A stretch of DNA of 64,000 bases from Halorientalis marina (GCF_023028345.1 NZ_CP095487.1:2666001-2730000), one strand, 5' to 3'. Counted from the first letter of the stretch, positions 16,450-25,626 are shown. Made by a program: numbers and translations. Notes: generated from the letters alone by a model not told the origin.

Positions 16450-18144
16450 ATGCAGATCGAACCGACACCATACGTCCTGCCGTACGTGGCTGCCGCGGTC
16501 ATCAGCGGCGCCCTCTTCGTGCGGCTGTGGTCGTATCGCGACCGGCGCGGGGCGCGGGGTTTCCTCCTCGATGCCGCCGGGATCGTGCTGATCTCGGTGA
16601 TCTACGTCTTCCAGCTCGTCTCGACGACCCCCGGCGCCAAGGAGTTCTGGTGGAACCTGCGGTTCGTTCCGATCCCGATGATGGCGGCCGGCTACATGCT
16701 GATGGCCGTCGAGTACACCAACCACGAGCGGTACGTGACGAAGCCGGTCGCGCTCGGAATCGTCGCCACCCCCGCCGCCATGATCGGGCTGGTCTGGACC
16801 AACGACGCCCACGGCCTGGCCTACGACTACACCATCGACGCCGCGGCGAACCTGCTCGTTCCGCAGTTCGGCCCGGCGTACTGGGTGTGGGCCGCCGCCA
16901 TGGTCGGCTACCTCTGTATCGGGATCTACGTCCTCCTCCAGCTCTCGCGCCGTCAGCGGGCCTTCCGACGGCAGGCCGCGATCCTCGTCGGAACGATCAC
17001 GCTCGTCCTCTTCGGGGAGATGGTCTGGTGGCTCGGACTGGTGCCGATCGATCCGCTCCCGCTCACGAGCACGGTCAAAGTCGCCGGCTTTCTCTTCGGC
17101 GTCGCCCGGTTCGAGTTGCTCGACATCGTGCCCGTCGCTCGCCGTGAGATCATCGAGAACATGCGCGACGCCGTGTTCGTCGTGGACCGGCGGGGCTACG
17201 TCGTCGACGCCAACGACGCCGGCAAACGGCTCGTCGACGAGTCGGATCCGATCCGGCGGCCGATTAGCGAGGTGTTCGAGTCGGAGCAGTTACGGCAGGC
17301 CGCCGAGGGGGTCGACTCGGGCGAGAGCAGCGAGGTGACGATGACGGTCGCGGGAGAGCAACACCACTTCGACTTCCGCGTGGACCCGCTGTACGACAGC
17401 ACCGGGGCCCGGGGCGGGCGCCTGCTCGTTCTCCGTGACGTCACCCCGCTGAAGCGCCGCGAGGAGGAGTTGTCGATCCTGAATCGGATCGTCCGCCACG
17501 ACATCCGCAACGACATGGCGGTCATCGAGGGGCGGAGCGAACTGCTCGCGGACCACGTCGATCCGGCCGGCCGGGAACATCTGGAGAAGATCATGCAGAG
17601 CAGCGAACACGTGGTCGAACTCACGGAGAACGTGCGGACCCTGATGGCCTCCGTCCTGGCGGGCGAAACCATCGAGACGACGCCGACCGACGCGGTGGGA
17701 ATCCTCGAGACACAGCTCTCGCAGGCGCGCGAGCGGTTCGACGACGCCGACTTCGAGCTCGACGGCGAGTTGCCCGACAGGTGTACCGTCGAGGCGAACG
17801 AGATGCTGTCGTCGGTGTTCACGAACCTGTTCAACAACGCCGTCCAGCACAACGACGAGGAAGCGTGCCGCGTGACCGTCGGCGTCGAGAAGACGAGCGA
17901 GGCGGTCCGCATCACCGTCGCGGACAACGGCCCGGGGATCCCACCGGACCGGCGCGAGGAGCTGTTCGGCCGCGGCGTCAAGGGACTCGACAGCCCCGGG
18001 ACCGGCGTCGGCCTCTATCTCGTCGACACGCTCGTCGACCACTACGGCGGCTCGGTCTCAATCGGCGACAACGACCCCGAAGGGGCCGCGTTCACCGTCG
18101 AACTCCCGCTGGCGACCCCCCGGCAGACGACGCCCCAGCAGTGA
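16450..18144 (+). CDS. Seven-TM sensor histidine kinase with PAS domain
   Basis: A 564-residue membrane histidine kinase. Seven hydrophobic helices fill residues ~8-227 (the N-terminal 7TM histidine-kinase module). They are followed by a PAS domain (~235-335), a HisKA dimerisation helix with H-box RHDIRND (His350), and a HATPase domain with N box NLFNNAVQH and G boxes DNGPGIP and GTGVGLYLVD. It autophosphorylates on His350 in response to an unknown membrane or extracellular signal. No response regulator is adjacent, as is common in haloarchaea. Confidence 0.88.
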   Translation: MQIEPTPYVLPYVAAAVISGALFVRLWSYRDRRGARGFLLDAAGIVLISVIYVFQLVSTTPGAKEFWWNLRFVPIPMMAAGYMLMAVEYTNHERYVTKPVALGIVATPAAMIGLVWTNDAHGLAYDYTIDAAANLLVPQFGPAYWVWAAAMVGYLCIGIYVLLQLSRRQRAFRRQAAILVGTITLVLFGEMVWWLGLVPIDPLPLTSTVKVAGFLFGVARFELLDIVPVARREIIENMRDAVFVVDRRGYVVDANDAGKRLVDESDPIRRPISEVFESEQLRQAAEGVDSGESSEVTMTVAGEQHHFDFRVDPLYDSTGARGGRLLVLRDVTPLKRREEELSILNRIVRHDIRNDMAVIEGRSELLADHVDPAGREHLEKIMQSSEHVVELTENVRTLMASVLAGETIETTPTDAVGILETQLSQARERFDDADFELDGELPDRCTVEANEMLSSVFTNLFNNAVQHNDEEACRVTVGVEKTSEAVRITVADNGPGIPPDRREELFGRGVKGLDSPGTGVGLYLVDTLVDHYGGSVSIGDNDPEGAAFTVELPLATPRQTTPQQ

Positions 18145-18171
18145 CACGCGACGGCGGTCGCCCCGGGACCG

Positions 18172-18618
18172 TCACGCGCCCGTGATACGACAGTCCACGT
18201 CGAACGAGCGGTCGCCGTCGGCGGAGCGCAGTCGCTCGTAGAGGCGTCGGAGCCCGGCCGCCTCGGTCGCGGGGAGGACGTGGAACTCGATTTCGCCGTC
18301 GCGGACGCCGACGCGGAACACGTCGCCGGTCTCGCCGTCGTGGACGAGATACAGCGGCATCGGCAGGTCGAACCAGTCCCCGTAGGTGTACGGCGCGTCA
18401 GCGAGGACCCGCTCGACGAGTGCCGTCAGCGTCTCGTCGTCCGTATCCGACTCCGGAGACAGCGTGAACACCGTCTCGCCCTCGTACTCGACGCCGCCCC
18501 CGCTGGGGTAGCGTCGCCGCGGGCGGGTCGGAATCTCGAACAACGGGTCGGGGTCGACAACCCGCTCGGCGCGCCCCGACCCGTCCGGCGTCGCCCCCTC
18601 GCCCTCTGCGTCGGTCAT
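18172..18618 (-). CDS. Haloarchaeal hypothetical protein
   Basis: A 148-residue acidic cytoplasmic protein not recognised. The first ~50 residues are low-complexity and charged. The rest looks like a compact alpha/beta domain (LTALVERVLADAPYTYGDWFDLPMPLYLVHD and VRDGEIEFHVLPAT). A CGTATTTAAACGG box on the minus strand (18650-18662) lies about 38 nt upstream of the ATG at 18618. It is convergent with the sensor kinase gene. Confidence 0.6.
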   Translation of the reverse strand: MTDAEGEGATPDGSGRAERVVDPDPLFEIPTRPRRRYPSGGGVEYEGETVFTLSPESDTDDETLTALVERVLADAPYTYGDWFDLPMPLYLVHDGETGDVFRVGVRDGEIEFHVLPATEAAGLRRLYERLRSADGDRSFDVDCRITGA

Positions 18619-18709
18619 GGGCAGGTCTCACTCCCCCGTACGGCGTCGTCCCGTTTAAATACGAGGGCAGGAGCGGGGTGAGCGGACGGTTCGGGACGGG
18701 CTGGCCGCG

Positions 18710-19300
18710 TCAGGGGTCAACCGGGCAGCCGTCGATCTCGCCGCCGCGCATTCCGTCGGCCAACCAGTGGATAGAGAGGACGACGACGACGATTGCGACG
18801 AGCGAGAGTTCCCCGCCTTCCAGCGGGAGCAGCGTCACGAGCCCGGTCGCGCCGAAAAGGGAGAGGAGGCCGGCGAGGATAGCCGTCCCACAGGCTGCAC
18901 AGCCTGCACCGAGCGTCCCGAGGACGAGGCCGGCGATCCCGCTTCCTCCCTCGCGGGCCGAGAGCCCGTGTTCCCGGAGGTGGTAGCAGACCAGCGCCAC
19001 GTCGACGCCGATCAGCGCGGCGAGCACGAGCAGGAGCGTCCCGGTTATCGGCCCGTATATCGACCCGAGGAACGGGTACAACCCCAGCAGGACCGACAGC
19101 CGGTCGCCGAGGGGGAGCGGCCCGCCCAGCACCAGATCGATGATCGGCCGGCTGTTCTGTGTCGCGACGAACAGCGTCAGTCCAGCGCCCGCGGCGAGGA
19201 CGGCCACGAGCGCGTAGGTCGGGACCCCGAGGACCAATCGTGCGGTGCGGCCCATCAGCCGCCAGTCCCGGGTGCGAGTGGGGAGGTTCGGTCGTCGCAT
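18710..19300 (-). CDS. Membrane protein with CxxC motif, partner of DsbA-like lipoprotein
   Basis: A 196-residue integral membrane protein with about five helices. It has an unusual cysteine pair in GAGCAACG (Cys134 and Cys137) at the start of a hydrophobic helix, plus Cys105 in ALVCYHL and one near the C terminus in DGCPVDP. The start at 19300 overlaps the stop of the upstream thioredoxin-fold gene (ATGA); an internal ATG at residue 16 is possible. The linkage and the CxxC suggest a membrane electron-transfer partner analogous to DsbB, VKOR or CcdA. It does not show the signature of any of those, so this is inference. Confidence 0.65.
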   Translation of the reverse strand: MRRPNLPTRTRDWRLMGRTARLVLGVPTYALVAVLAAGAGLTLFVATQNSRPIIDLVLGGPLPLGDRLSVLLGLYPFLGSIYGPITGTLLLVLAALIGVDVALVCYHLREHGLSAREGGSGIAGLVLGTLGAGCAACGTAILAGLLSLFGATGLVTLLPLEGGELSLVAIVVVVLSIHWLADGMRGGEIDGCPVDP

Positions 19301-19992
19301 CAGAGACCCAGTGCCGTCTCGATGTCCGAGAAACTCACACTCCCAGTGTATCGCGTCCGGTACTGGCCGTCACGGAAGAGCAGGACGGTCGGCGTCGCCG
19401 AAATGGACGCGGCCTCACCGGCGTCGAGGTCCGTCCCGACCGCGTCATCGACTGTCCCGTTCTCGGCGGCGGCGACGACGGCCTCGCCGTCGAGCTCCGT
19501 GTTCGCGTCGAGAAACTGCCTGGTCCGCGGGTACACCTGTTCACGGCCAGCTCCCCGGAAGTCGTCCTGTTGCGCGAAGTAGTGTGCCGCCAGCTGCCAG
19601 TGGGCGGCAGCGCTCTCGGCGTACACGGCTTCGAGGGCGCGTGCCGCCGGCTCGCCCCAGTCGTACACGACCGGATAGCCCCGGAAGACGAAGGCCGCGT
19701 CGCCGGGGTCGACGAGCTTCGACCGCACCTCCGGAACCGTGTTCTGCTCGAAGGTCCGGCAACGCGGGCAGGACGGGTCCTCGAAGGCGACGATGACGCC
19801 AGTCGCTTCCGACGGGGTCGGCCCGTGTCGAGGCTGTGCGTCCAGCCCGGCCGTCGCGGGGTGGTCCGCCAGTGACTGGCCGCCGTCGTCGTCGGTCGAC
19901 GAACCGTCCCCGCCGAGCACGCCCGCACAGCCGGCGAGAGCGGCCGTAGTCGCGGTTCCAAGGCCGAACAGATAGTCGCGTCGCGTCGTCAT
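19300..19992 (-). CDS. Tat-exported DsbA-like thioredoxin-fold lipoprotein
   Basis: A 230-residue protein. The N terminus MTTRRDYLFGLGTATTAALAG has a twin-arginine signal, and LAGC (Cys22) is a lipobox, so it is exported folded and lipid-anchored outside the membrane. After an acidic Ser/Asp-rich linker comes a thioredoxin/DsbA fold with active site SCPRC (Cys75-Cys78) and the cis-Pro region ISATPTVLLF (~200). It should form, reduce or isomerise disulfides in surface proteins. The ATG at 19992 has a TTTAGGG box 27 nt upstream. Confidence 0.85.
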   Translation of the reverse strand: MTTRRDYLFGLGTATTAALAGCAGVLGGDGSSTDDDGGQSLADHPATAGLDAQPRHGPTPSEATGVIVAFEDPSCPRCRTFEQNTVPEVRSKLVDPGDAAFVFRGYPVVYDWGEPAARALEAVYAESAAAHWQLAAHYFAQQDDFRGAGREQVYPRTRQFLDANTELDGEAVVAAAENGTVDDAVGTDLDAGEAASISATPTVLLFRDGQYRTRYTGSVSFSDIETALGL

Positions 19993-20086
19993 AGGAGGGA
20001 GTGGACGAAGGAGCCCTAAAGTCGTTCTCCGAATTCGATGGGACCTCCGCACAAACTGTCTCTAGAATTCGGCCGTCGACGCCGCC

Positions 20087-22375
20087 TCAGTCGTGGTCCG
20101 TTCGCGTTCCGGGGTCGGTCCGGCCGTCGGCGGGTTCGTCGCTCCCGAGCGCACCGGCCCCGTCGTCGAGGGCCCGGCCGTCGGTCGCCTGATGGGCGTC
20201 CGCCCGTTCCGGGGCGTCACAGCGGTCGAGGTCGAGGTGGACGACGCTGCCCCAGTCGTCGTGGTCCTCGAAGCGGATCGTGCCGCCCGAGTCGCGCGTG
20301 ATCCAGGCGACGAGCCAGAGACCGAGGCCGCTGGCGTGGTCCAGCGGGGTCTCGCTGCCCTGCTTGACGATACGGCGCTCCTTCTCCGGGATACCCGGGC
20401 CGTCGTCGGCGACGGTGACTCGCACCCGGTCGTCGTCGACGGAGAGTGAGACGGTGACGGTGGGGTCGGTCCCGTTGTGCTGGATGCTGTTCTCGACGAG
20501 GTTGCCAACGGCCGAGTCGATGAGTTCGGTCGCCTCGACCCACGCGTGGTCGGGGAAGTCCGCCTCGACCGTCGCCGACGGGTACCGGTCGCGGAACGTC
20601 TCGACTTGCGTGTCGAGCAGGGGGGCGAGATCGACCGCCCGGCGTTCGGTCTCGTGGGTCCCGAGGGTCTGTTCGATTTCGCGCGCCTTCTCGCTGAGGC
20701 CGTTCACTTCCTCGGCACGGTGCCGAATCGTATCGAGGCGGTCCCGCAGGTCCGGGTCGTCGATTTCGGCGGTCAGCAACTCGGCGTTCGCGAGGACGAC
20801 GTGCATGCTGTTTCGCAGGTCGTGTCTGAGCGCCCGGTTGAGGACGGTGAGCCGTCGCTCGCGGCGATGGCGGTCGGAGATGTCACGGACGACGCCGACC
20901 GACCCGCGGAAGGTCCCCTCGTCGTCGGTCAGTAGCGCCACGTGATTCTCGGCGGGAATCGTCTCGCCGTCGGTGCGGTGCAGTTCCATCTCGTAGATGG
21001 CCTTCTCCCGGTCGTCGTCGGCGAGTAGTTGCTCGACGTATCGCTGGCCGGCCGCGACGTCCGCCTCGCTCATACCGATACTGACGTGTTCCCCGATGGC
21101 CTCGTCGGGGTTCCAGCCGGTGAGTTCCCGGCCGGCCTCGTTGATAGCGATGAACCGCCCCGCCTCGTCGATGGCGTAGACGAGGTCGGGGACGGCGTTG
21201 AGCATCTTCTCGTAGAGTTCAAGTTCCTGTTCACGCTCACGGCGGTCGGTGATGTCGCGGACGATGGCGAGGTCGCCGGTCGACCCCTGGTAGCTGACGA
21301 GGGACGTGTTCACCTCGACGGGGACCCGCTCGCCATCGGTCGTACACAGGTCGATCTCGTACCGTGCCGAGTCGGACTCGCCCCGGTAGCGTTGCCAGAA
21401 CATCTCCTCGACGGTCTCCCGGTCCTCGTCGGCGACGAACCGGTGGACGCCCTGGCCGGTCAGTTCCTCGCGAGTCGCCCCGAGCATCTTCGCCATCTGT
21501 TCGTTACAGAACTGGATGCCGCCCTCGCTGGTGATGATGATGCCGTCGTTGGCCTCCTCGACCAGCGTCGAAAAGAGGCCCTCCTGTTCCTTCCGGTCGG
21601 AAACGTCCCGGACGATGCCCGCAGTGCCCTGGAACTCGCCGTCCTCGTCGGTCATCAGGGCGATGTGTGTCTCACACGGGACGCGCTCGCCGTCCGTTCG
21701 AATCACGTCCATCTCGAAGGTCGCGTGGTCGCGGTCGTCGGCGGCGAGCAACTCCCGGACGATCCGCTCGGTCTTTGCCACGTCCTCGTCGGGCACCTGG
21801 ATGGCGGGGTGTTTCCCGATGAGGTCCTCGGCGGGATTGCCAGTCATCGACTCGTGAGCCTCGTTGGCGAACGTGAACCGGCCCTTCTCGTCGAAGGCGA
21901 ACACGAGGTCGTCGACCGCCTCGACGATGGTCTCGTAGCGTTCGAGTTCGTCCGTCCGGTCCGCGGACACCTGTACGGCACCGGTATCGGCGCCCCCGGG
22001 ACCACCGGTCGTCTCGGGGTCGGCATCGAGGGCCGCGGCGACCGCCCCCCGCAGGTCGTCGGGACCGGAGATGACCGAGACCGGCAGGTACTCCGTGACC
22101 CCCGCACGGACGGCGTCGCGGGCGAGTTCGTCGTCACTGGTCGCCGGCACGAAGACGACGGGGAGAGCGGGCCGTCGCTCACGGATGCGTTCACAGAGCG
22201 ACAGGCCGCTCCCGTCCGGGAGGTCCGCGGCCGTTACGACGCAGTCGACACGGTCGAACGTGTCGCTGGCGGCCGCGACCGTTCCCACCCGTTCGACGGT
22301 CCAGTCGTCCGATTCCAGGCCTGCGGTCGAGGACTCTTCGACACCGACGACCAACACCACCCGACCCGACTCCAT
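20087..22375 (-). CDS. Sensor histidine kinase: degenerate receiver plus three PAS domains
   Basis: A 762-residue soluble kinase. Residues 1 to ~120 fold like a receiver domain, but the phosphoacceptor position is Ala49 (VVTAADLPDG) and the acidic pocket is VGVEES, so it probably cannot be phosphorylated. Three PAS domains follow (~150-270, 275-390 and 395-510). The H-box RHDLRNS has His518, and the HATPase domain has VENSIQHN and DDGPGIP. The start at 22375 (MESGRVVLVV) begins the receiver fold. The tail of ~45 residues is acidic and disordered. Confidence 0.85.
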   Translation of the reverse strand: MESGRVVLVVGVEESSTAGLESDDWTVERVGTVAAASDTFDRVDCVVTAADLPDGSGLSLCERIRERRPALPVVFVPATSDDELARDAVRAGVTEYLPVSVISGPDDLRGAVAAALDADPETTGGPGGADTGAVQVSADRTDELERYETIVEAVDDLVFAFDEKGRFTFANEAHESMTGNPAEDLIGKHPAIQVPDEDVAKTERIVRELLAADDRDHATFEMDVIRTDGERVPCETHIALMTDEDGEFQGTAGIVRDVSDRKEQEGLFSTLVEEANDGIIITSEGGIQFCNEQMAKMLGATREELTGQGVHRFVADEDRETVEEMFWQRYRGESDSARYEIDLCTTDGERVPVEVNTSLVSYQGSTGDLAIVRDITDRREREQELELYEKMLNAVPDLVYAIDEAGRFIAINEAGRELTGWNPDEAIGEHVSIGMSEADVAAGQRYVEQLLADDDREKAIYEMELHRTDGETIPAENHVALLTDDEGTFRGSVGVVRDISDRHRRERRLTVLNRALRHDLRNSMHVVLANAELLTAEIDDPDLRDRLDTIRHRAEEVNGLSEKAREIEQTLGTHETERRAVDLAPLLDTQVETFRDRYPSATVEADFPDHAWVEATELIDSAVGNLVENSIQHNGTDPTVTVSLSVDDDRVRVTVADDGPGIPEKERRIVKQGSETPLDHASGLGLWLVAWITRDSGGTIRFEDHDDWGSVVHLDLDRCDAPERADAHQATDGRALDDGAGALGSDEPADGRTDPGTRTDHD

Positions 22376-22472
22376 GTGAATTGCAACAGCCTTAGCGACT
22401 CCAGCACTAAAATCCGGTCCCCGTTTCGGCCAAACGTATCCGAGATGTGTCGTATCAGAGAGAGCAAGAGAG

Positions 22473-23615
22473 TCACTTGCTGATGACCGTGAAGTCGCGG
22501 TCGGCAAAGAGGACGGCATAGACGGGCGACAGCGACTCGAAAACGACACAGAGCGGGATCGAGATGACCATCGGGAGCCGGTTCCACCCGGAGAGGCGGA
22601 GTGCGCCGTACGCGTAGGTGCCGCCGTAGACGATGCCGGCGACGAACGGGGCCGCGCGGAACACGAGCGGGATGCCGAGTTCGCCGCTGGCCTGCCCGAC
22701 GGCGAAAGCGATGGGGCCGGCCAGCAGGGCGACGGTCCAGGAGAGCAGGCGGACCCCGGTGACGAGCTTCGTGACCGGCGAGGTCGTCCGGAGGAGGTTC
22801 CAGGTCCCGATGAACCAGCGCGAGCGCTGTTGGAGGAGGTCGCGGACGCTGTGGGGCGAGAGGATGGAGACGTGAGTGCCGGACTGCCAGGTCGGGATGC
22901 CGTGTTTGATGAGTTCGGCGGCGAAGGCGTAGTCCTCGACGATGGACTCGCGGTCGAAGCCAACCTCGACCAGGACCTCGCCTTTCGCCGTCAGCAGTTC
23001 GCCGTGAAAGCCGATGTAGGGCCGCTTGAACAGGCCCGTGAAGGCCCGGAAGACGGTCAGGTCGTCGAGCAGGCGGATGTGGTCCATGACGAACGTGAGC
23101 GAGGAGTCGCCCTTCCGCGGCGTGAGCACGGAGTTCATCGCCCCGTAGCCGCGGGCCTCGTAGTAGGGAATCTCGTAGAGGAACTGGTCGTCGAGGACGA
23201 GGTTGTCGTCGTCGATGAAGGAGTACCAGCCCTCGGGGTTCTCCGAGACGACGGTTTCGATGAAGTACTGGATGGCACGCCCCTTGGCGACGGCATCACA
23301 GTCGTAGTCGTCGGGAACGACGAGCGTCTTCACGCCCTCGTAGCCGACCAGTTCGTCCTCCAGGTCCGCCCCTTCGTCGGTGAGGACGTAGATCTCGTAC
23401 TCCTCGAAGAGGTTCTTGTGGTGTTCGAGACACGTGAGAAGCGAGTCTCGGACGTCCTCCGACCCGATGGTCGGGATAGCGAAGGTCACGTCTTCGGCAC
23501 GTTCGTCGGCGGTCTTCGGGCGGTAGAAGACGTACGCGACGAACCCGAGGACGAAATAGCTCAGCAGGACGGTACCGACGAGGATGCCGACGTAGATGAC
23601 GGGCTCGGTTAGCAT
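22473..23615 (-). CDS. Membrane-bound GT2 family glycosyltransferase
   Basis: A 380-residue protein. A helix at residues ~7-30 anchors it. The GT-A catalytic domain follows, with IDDDNLV as the DxD metal/sugar-nucleotide motif (~residue 134), VEDYAFA as the acidic base region and QQRSRW as the QxxRW motif of processive glycosyltransferases. Three or four helices close the protein. It should transfer sugars from an NDP donor at the cytoplasmic face, for a glycolipid or surface polysaccharide. The acceptor cannot be told. It is 97 nt from the sensor kinase gene, and an 18-bp palindrome lies just upstream of its promoter. Confidence 0.8.
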   Translation of the reverse strand: MLTEPVIYVGILVGTVLLSYFVLGFVAYVFYRPKTADERAEDVTFAIPTIGSEDVRDSLLTCLEHHKNLFEEYEIYVLTDEGADLEDELVGYEGVKTLVVPDDYDCDAVAKGRAIQYFIETVVSENPEGWYSFIDDDNLVLDDQFLYEIPYYEARGYGAMNSVLTPRKGDSSLTFVMDHIRLLDDLTVFRAFTGLFKRPYIGFHGELLTAKGEVLVEVGFDRESIVEDYAFAAELIKHGIPTWQSGTHVSILSPHSVRDLLQQRSRWFIGTWNLLRTTSPVTKLVTGVRLLSWTVALLAGPIAFAVGQASGELGIPLVFRAAPFVAGIVYGGTYAYGALRLSGWNRLPMVISIPLCVVFESLSPVYAVLFADRDFTVISK

Positions 23616-23986
23616 CTGTGGGGACTGTTACTCGTCAGGAACATCTCACACATATTAACGCTCTTGATTCTCGGTCGAGAATCGTGATGATATGTCTCAC
23701 AGTTCGCCTCCGGAGCCGAGTCGTCCCGTCTTCGTCGTCCGGTCTCGGAGGAAACGCGCGTGTCAACATTTTGCAAGGGAGCCGCTCTCGTGACCCCAGT
23801 AACTCCTGCTGAGACGGGCATCTGTCGGACAGGTGACTGACGAGCGACTGACGCGGGTGCACACCGACCGACGCGGCCACGTCGTCGGTGACGGGACCGC
23901 GCCGCCGGCGTCGGAACCGGCAAGATGATACCCCAGGCGGGAACCGCACGACGGTCTTGAAGGGGCTCCAGGGTTTTCGTCCGATC
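23616..23986. other. 371-nt intergenic region between glycosyltransferase and cupin genes
   Basis: No credible gene is seen. The region holds the glycosyltransferase promoter (a GTTAATATG box on the minus strand near 23652-23660), the palindrome at 23666-23683, and further on GC-rich sequence leading to the cupin start. An upstream in-frame extension of the cupin from 23888 is Arg-rich and not convincing. Confidence 0.5.
23666..23683 (-). promoter_or_regulatory. 18-bp palindrome upstream of the glycosyltransferase promoter
   Basis: GATTCTCG-GT-CGAGAATC is a perfect inverted repeat directly upstream of the TATA-like GTTAATATG. Position suits an activator or repressor dimer site controlling the gene at 22473-23615. 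Confidence 0.45.
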
Positions 23987-24364
23987 ATGGGCTATCACCA
24001 CCTCGACCCGGAGGAGATGTCGCCGTCGCCGGACCACCCGTGTGACCGCCGGTCGTTCGCCGAGGCTGCGGACCTCGCACAGCTCGCGGCGGCGGTCTAC
24101 GAACTCGCGCCCGGCGAGCAACTGTCGACGACGTATCACTACCACGAACGGCGGGAGGAGTTGTTCTACGTCCTGGCCGGCGAACTGCACGTCGAGACGC
24201 CCGAGGGGACGTCCGTCGTCGGTGCCGACGAAACGTTCGTCGTCGAACCGGAGAGCCCGATCCGACCCCACAACCCCGACGGGGCCGACGGCCCTGCCCG
24301 GGTGCTCGGCGTCGGTGCACCGAAGTTCGACATCGGCCGCCAGTACGACCCCGACAGCGAATGA
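23987..24364 (+). CDS. Cupin domain protein
   Basis: A 125-residue single-domain cupin. The motif LSTTYHYHERREELFYVLAG contains the HxHxxxxE metal-binding residues, and the second cupin motif is near residue 90-110 around ESPIRPHNP. Such small cupins bind Fe, Mn, Ni or Zn and serve as isomerases, dioxygenases or sensors. No pathway is suggested by the neighbours. The ATG at 23987 (MGYHHLDPEEM) is chosen because upstream sequence codes an Arg-rich non-conserved stretch. Confidence 0.8.
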   Translation: MGYHHLDPEEMSPSPDHPCDRRSFAEAADLAQLAAAVYELAPGEQLSTTYHYHERREELFYVLAGELHVETPEGTSVVGADETFVVEPESPIRPHNPDGADGPARVLGVGAPKFDIGRQYDPDSE

Positions 24365-24459
24365 ACGGGCCGGCGGAAAACGGCGGGCACGTGCAAACCG
24401 ACTTCGGATTGTCGGGCGTTTACGACCGCTTTTGAGGACAGGGCGTTTTGGGGGCGACG

Positions 24460-25059
24460 ATGAGTGAACGCGACTCCGACGGGGCCGAGCGCGGGACGGC
24501 CGACGACGAGACTGACGCCGGCGACGAACTGGCCTGGGAGACGCTGTACGGCGAGACGGCGTACATCTGCCCGGGGTTCGACGTGCAACGCGAGCAGATC
24601 CGCCTCCCCGACGGCACCGAGAGCGACTTCGACTACCTCTCGGATAGCGCCAGCGTCGTCGTCGTCCCGGTCACGGCCGACGGCGAGGTCGTCGTCATCG
24701 AGGAGTGGCGCCAGGCGGTCAAGCGCGTCAACCGCGGCCTCCCCGCCGGCGGCCTCGAAGGCGACGACGCGGACCTCGAAGCCGCGGCCCGCCGCGAACT
24801 CGAGGAGGAGACGGGCTACGTCGCCGGCGAGGTCGATCACCTGACCACCGTCGAGCCCGCGAACGGCATCGCCGACGCCGTCTTCCACTACTTCGCCGCC
24901 TACGACTGTGAACCGACCGGCGAGCAGGACCTCGACGACAACGAGAGCATCCGCGTCGACACGACCACCCTCGACGACCTCCTCGACGCCGTCGAGACCG
25001 GCGACCTCCGCGACGGCCGCACCGCGCTGGGCGTGCTCTACTATCACGCGTTCGCCTGA
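24460..25059 (+). CDS. Nudix hydrolase (ADP-ribose pyrophosphatase-like)
   Basis: A 199-residue Nudix protein. The Nudix helix is REL-EEE-TGYV within residues ~105-125, giving the metal-binding glutamates. The upstream conserved Glu of the classic box is replaced by Ala, seen as GDDADLEAAARREL. The AGGLEGD lead-in and the EEWRQAVKR strand fit the ADP-ribose/NDP-sugar branch that removes ADP-ribose or related nucleotide sugars. The first ~25 residues are a disordered acidic leader. The ATG at 24460 is preferred to the in-frame upstream start at 24448. Confidence 0.85.
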   Translation: MSERDSDGAERGTADDETDAGDELAWETLYGETAYICPGFDVQREQIRLPDGTESDFDYLSDSASVVVVPVTADGEVVVIEEWRQAVKRVNRGLPAGGLEGDDADLEAAARRELEEETGYVAGEVDHLTTVEPANGIADAVFHYFAAYDCEPTGEQDLDDNESIRVDTTTLDDLLDAVETGDLRDGRTALGVLYYHAFA

Positions 25060-25209
25060 TCCCGCCCCCTGACGACGGCCCGACCACCGATCGTGTCGCG
25101 ACCGCCCCGCGACCGACACTCCCCCATCCCCTATCGTTCATTTCTGTATCTCTGTCGGTTGATTTATTATGGTGTAAACGAGTATCGTTCGTACCACGGG
25201 GGATGCGGT

Positions 25210-25497
25210 ATGCTAGAGGGGAACATCTTCGCGTCAGGCGGTCACGGATCGAGCAGCAGCAAACGGTGGGCGATCTTCCTGCTGACTGTCGTCGGACTCG
25301 TCGTCGCCGCACTGGCGACGGGCGGCATCGGCGGCGTCGTCGATAGCGTCGCGGGCGGGTCCGACATCGGCGCCACGAGCGGCGGCGGGACGGCTGGTTG
25401 GGGCGGGGCCGGGTCCGGTTCGGCCGGATTCTCCGGAATGGGCGCCGCCTTCGTCTTCCTGCTCGTCGGGATGCTGGTCGTGATTCTCAGAATGTAA
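25210..25497 (+). CDS. Small Gly-rich membrane protein
   Basis: A 95-residue protein with two hydrophobic helices (about residues 19-40 and 76-94) joined by a Gly/Ser/Ala-rich loop. There are no charged motifs or Cys. A TTTATTAT box (25163-25170) is about 44 nt before the ATG, giving a short leader. Function unknown. It sits next to the surface-protein gene 25627-26631, and both are bordered by AT-rich DNA unlike the surroundings, which may mark an acquired patch. Confidence 0.6.
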   Translation: MLEGNIFASGGHGSSSSKRWAIFLLTVVGLVVAALATGGIGGVVDSVAGGSDIGATSGGGTAGWGGAGSGSAGFSGMGAAFVFLLVGMLVVILRM

Positions 25498-25563
25498 CGG
25501 GCAGTTAGCACGCTCCCGTCCAGCGATTGGTTTATTGACTTTTCCTATTCGGATTAGCTTGCT

Positions 25564-25591
25564 GTTTGGTTCAACCAAACTATCTAGATAG
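25564..25591. repeat. Two adjoining perfect palindromes
   Basis: GTTTGGTT-C-AACCAAAC (25564-25580) runs directly into CTATCTAGATAG (25580-25591). They lie 36-63 nt upstream of the surface-protein start at 25627, in an AT-rich gap of 129 nt. Two dimer-sized sites side by side suggest a regulated promoter. Confidence 0.55.
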
Positions 25592-25626
25592 CAATTACAT
25601 GTGACTTACTTCAGTAATCAACGGCG

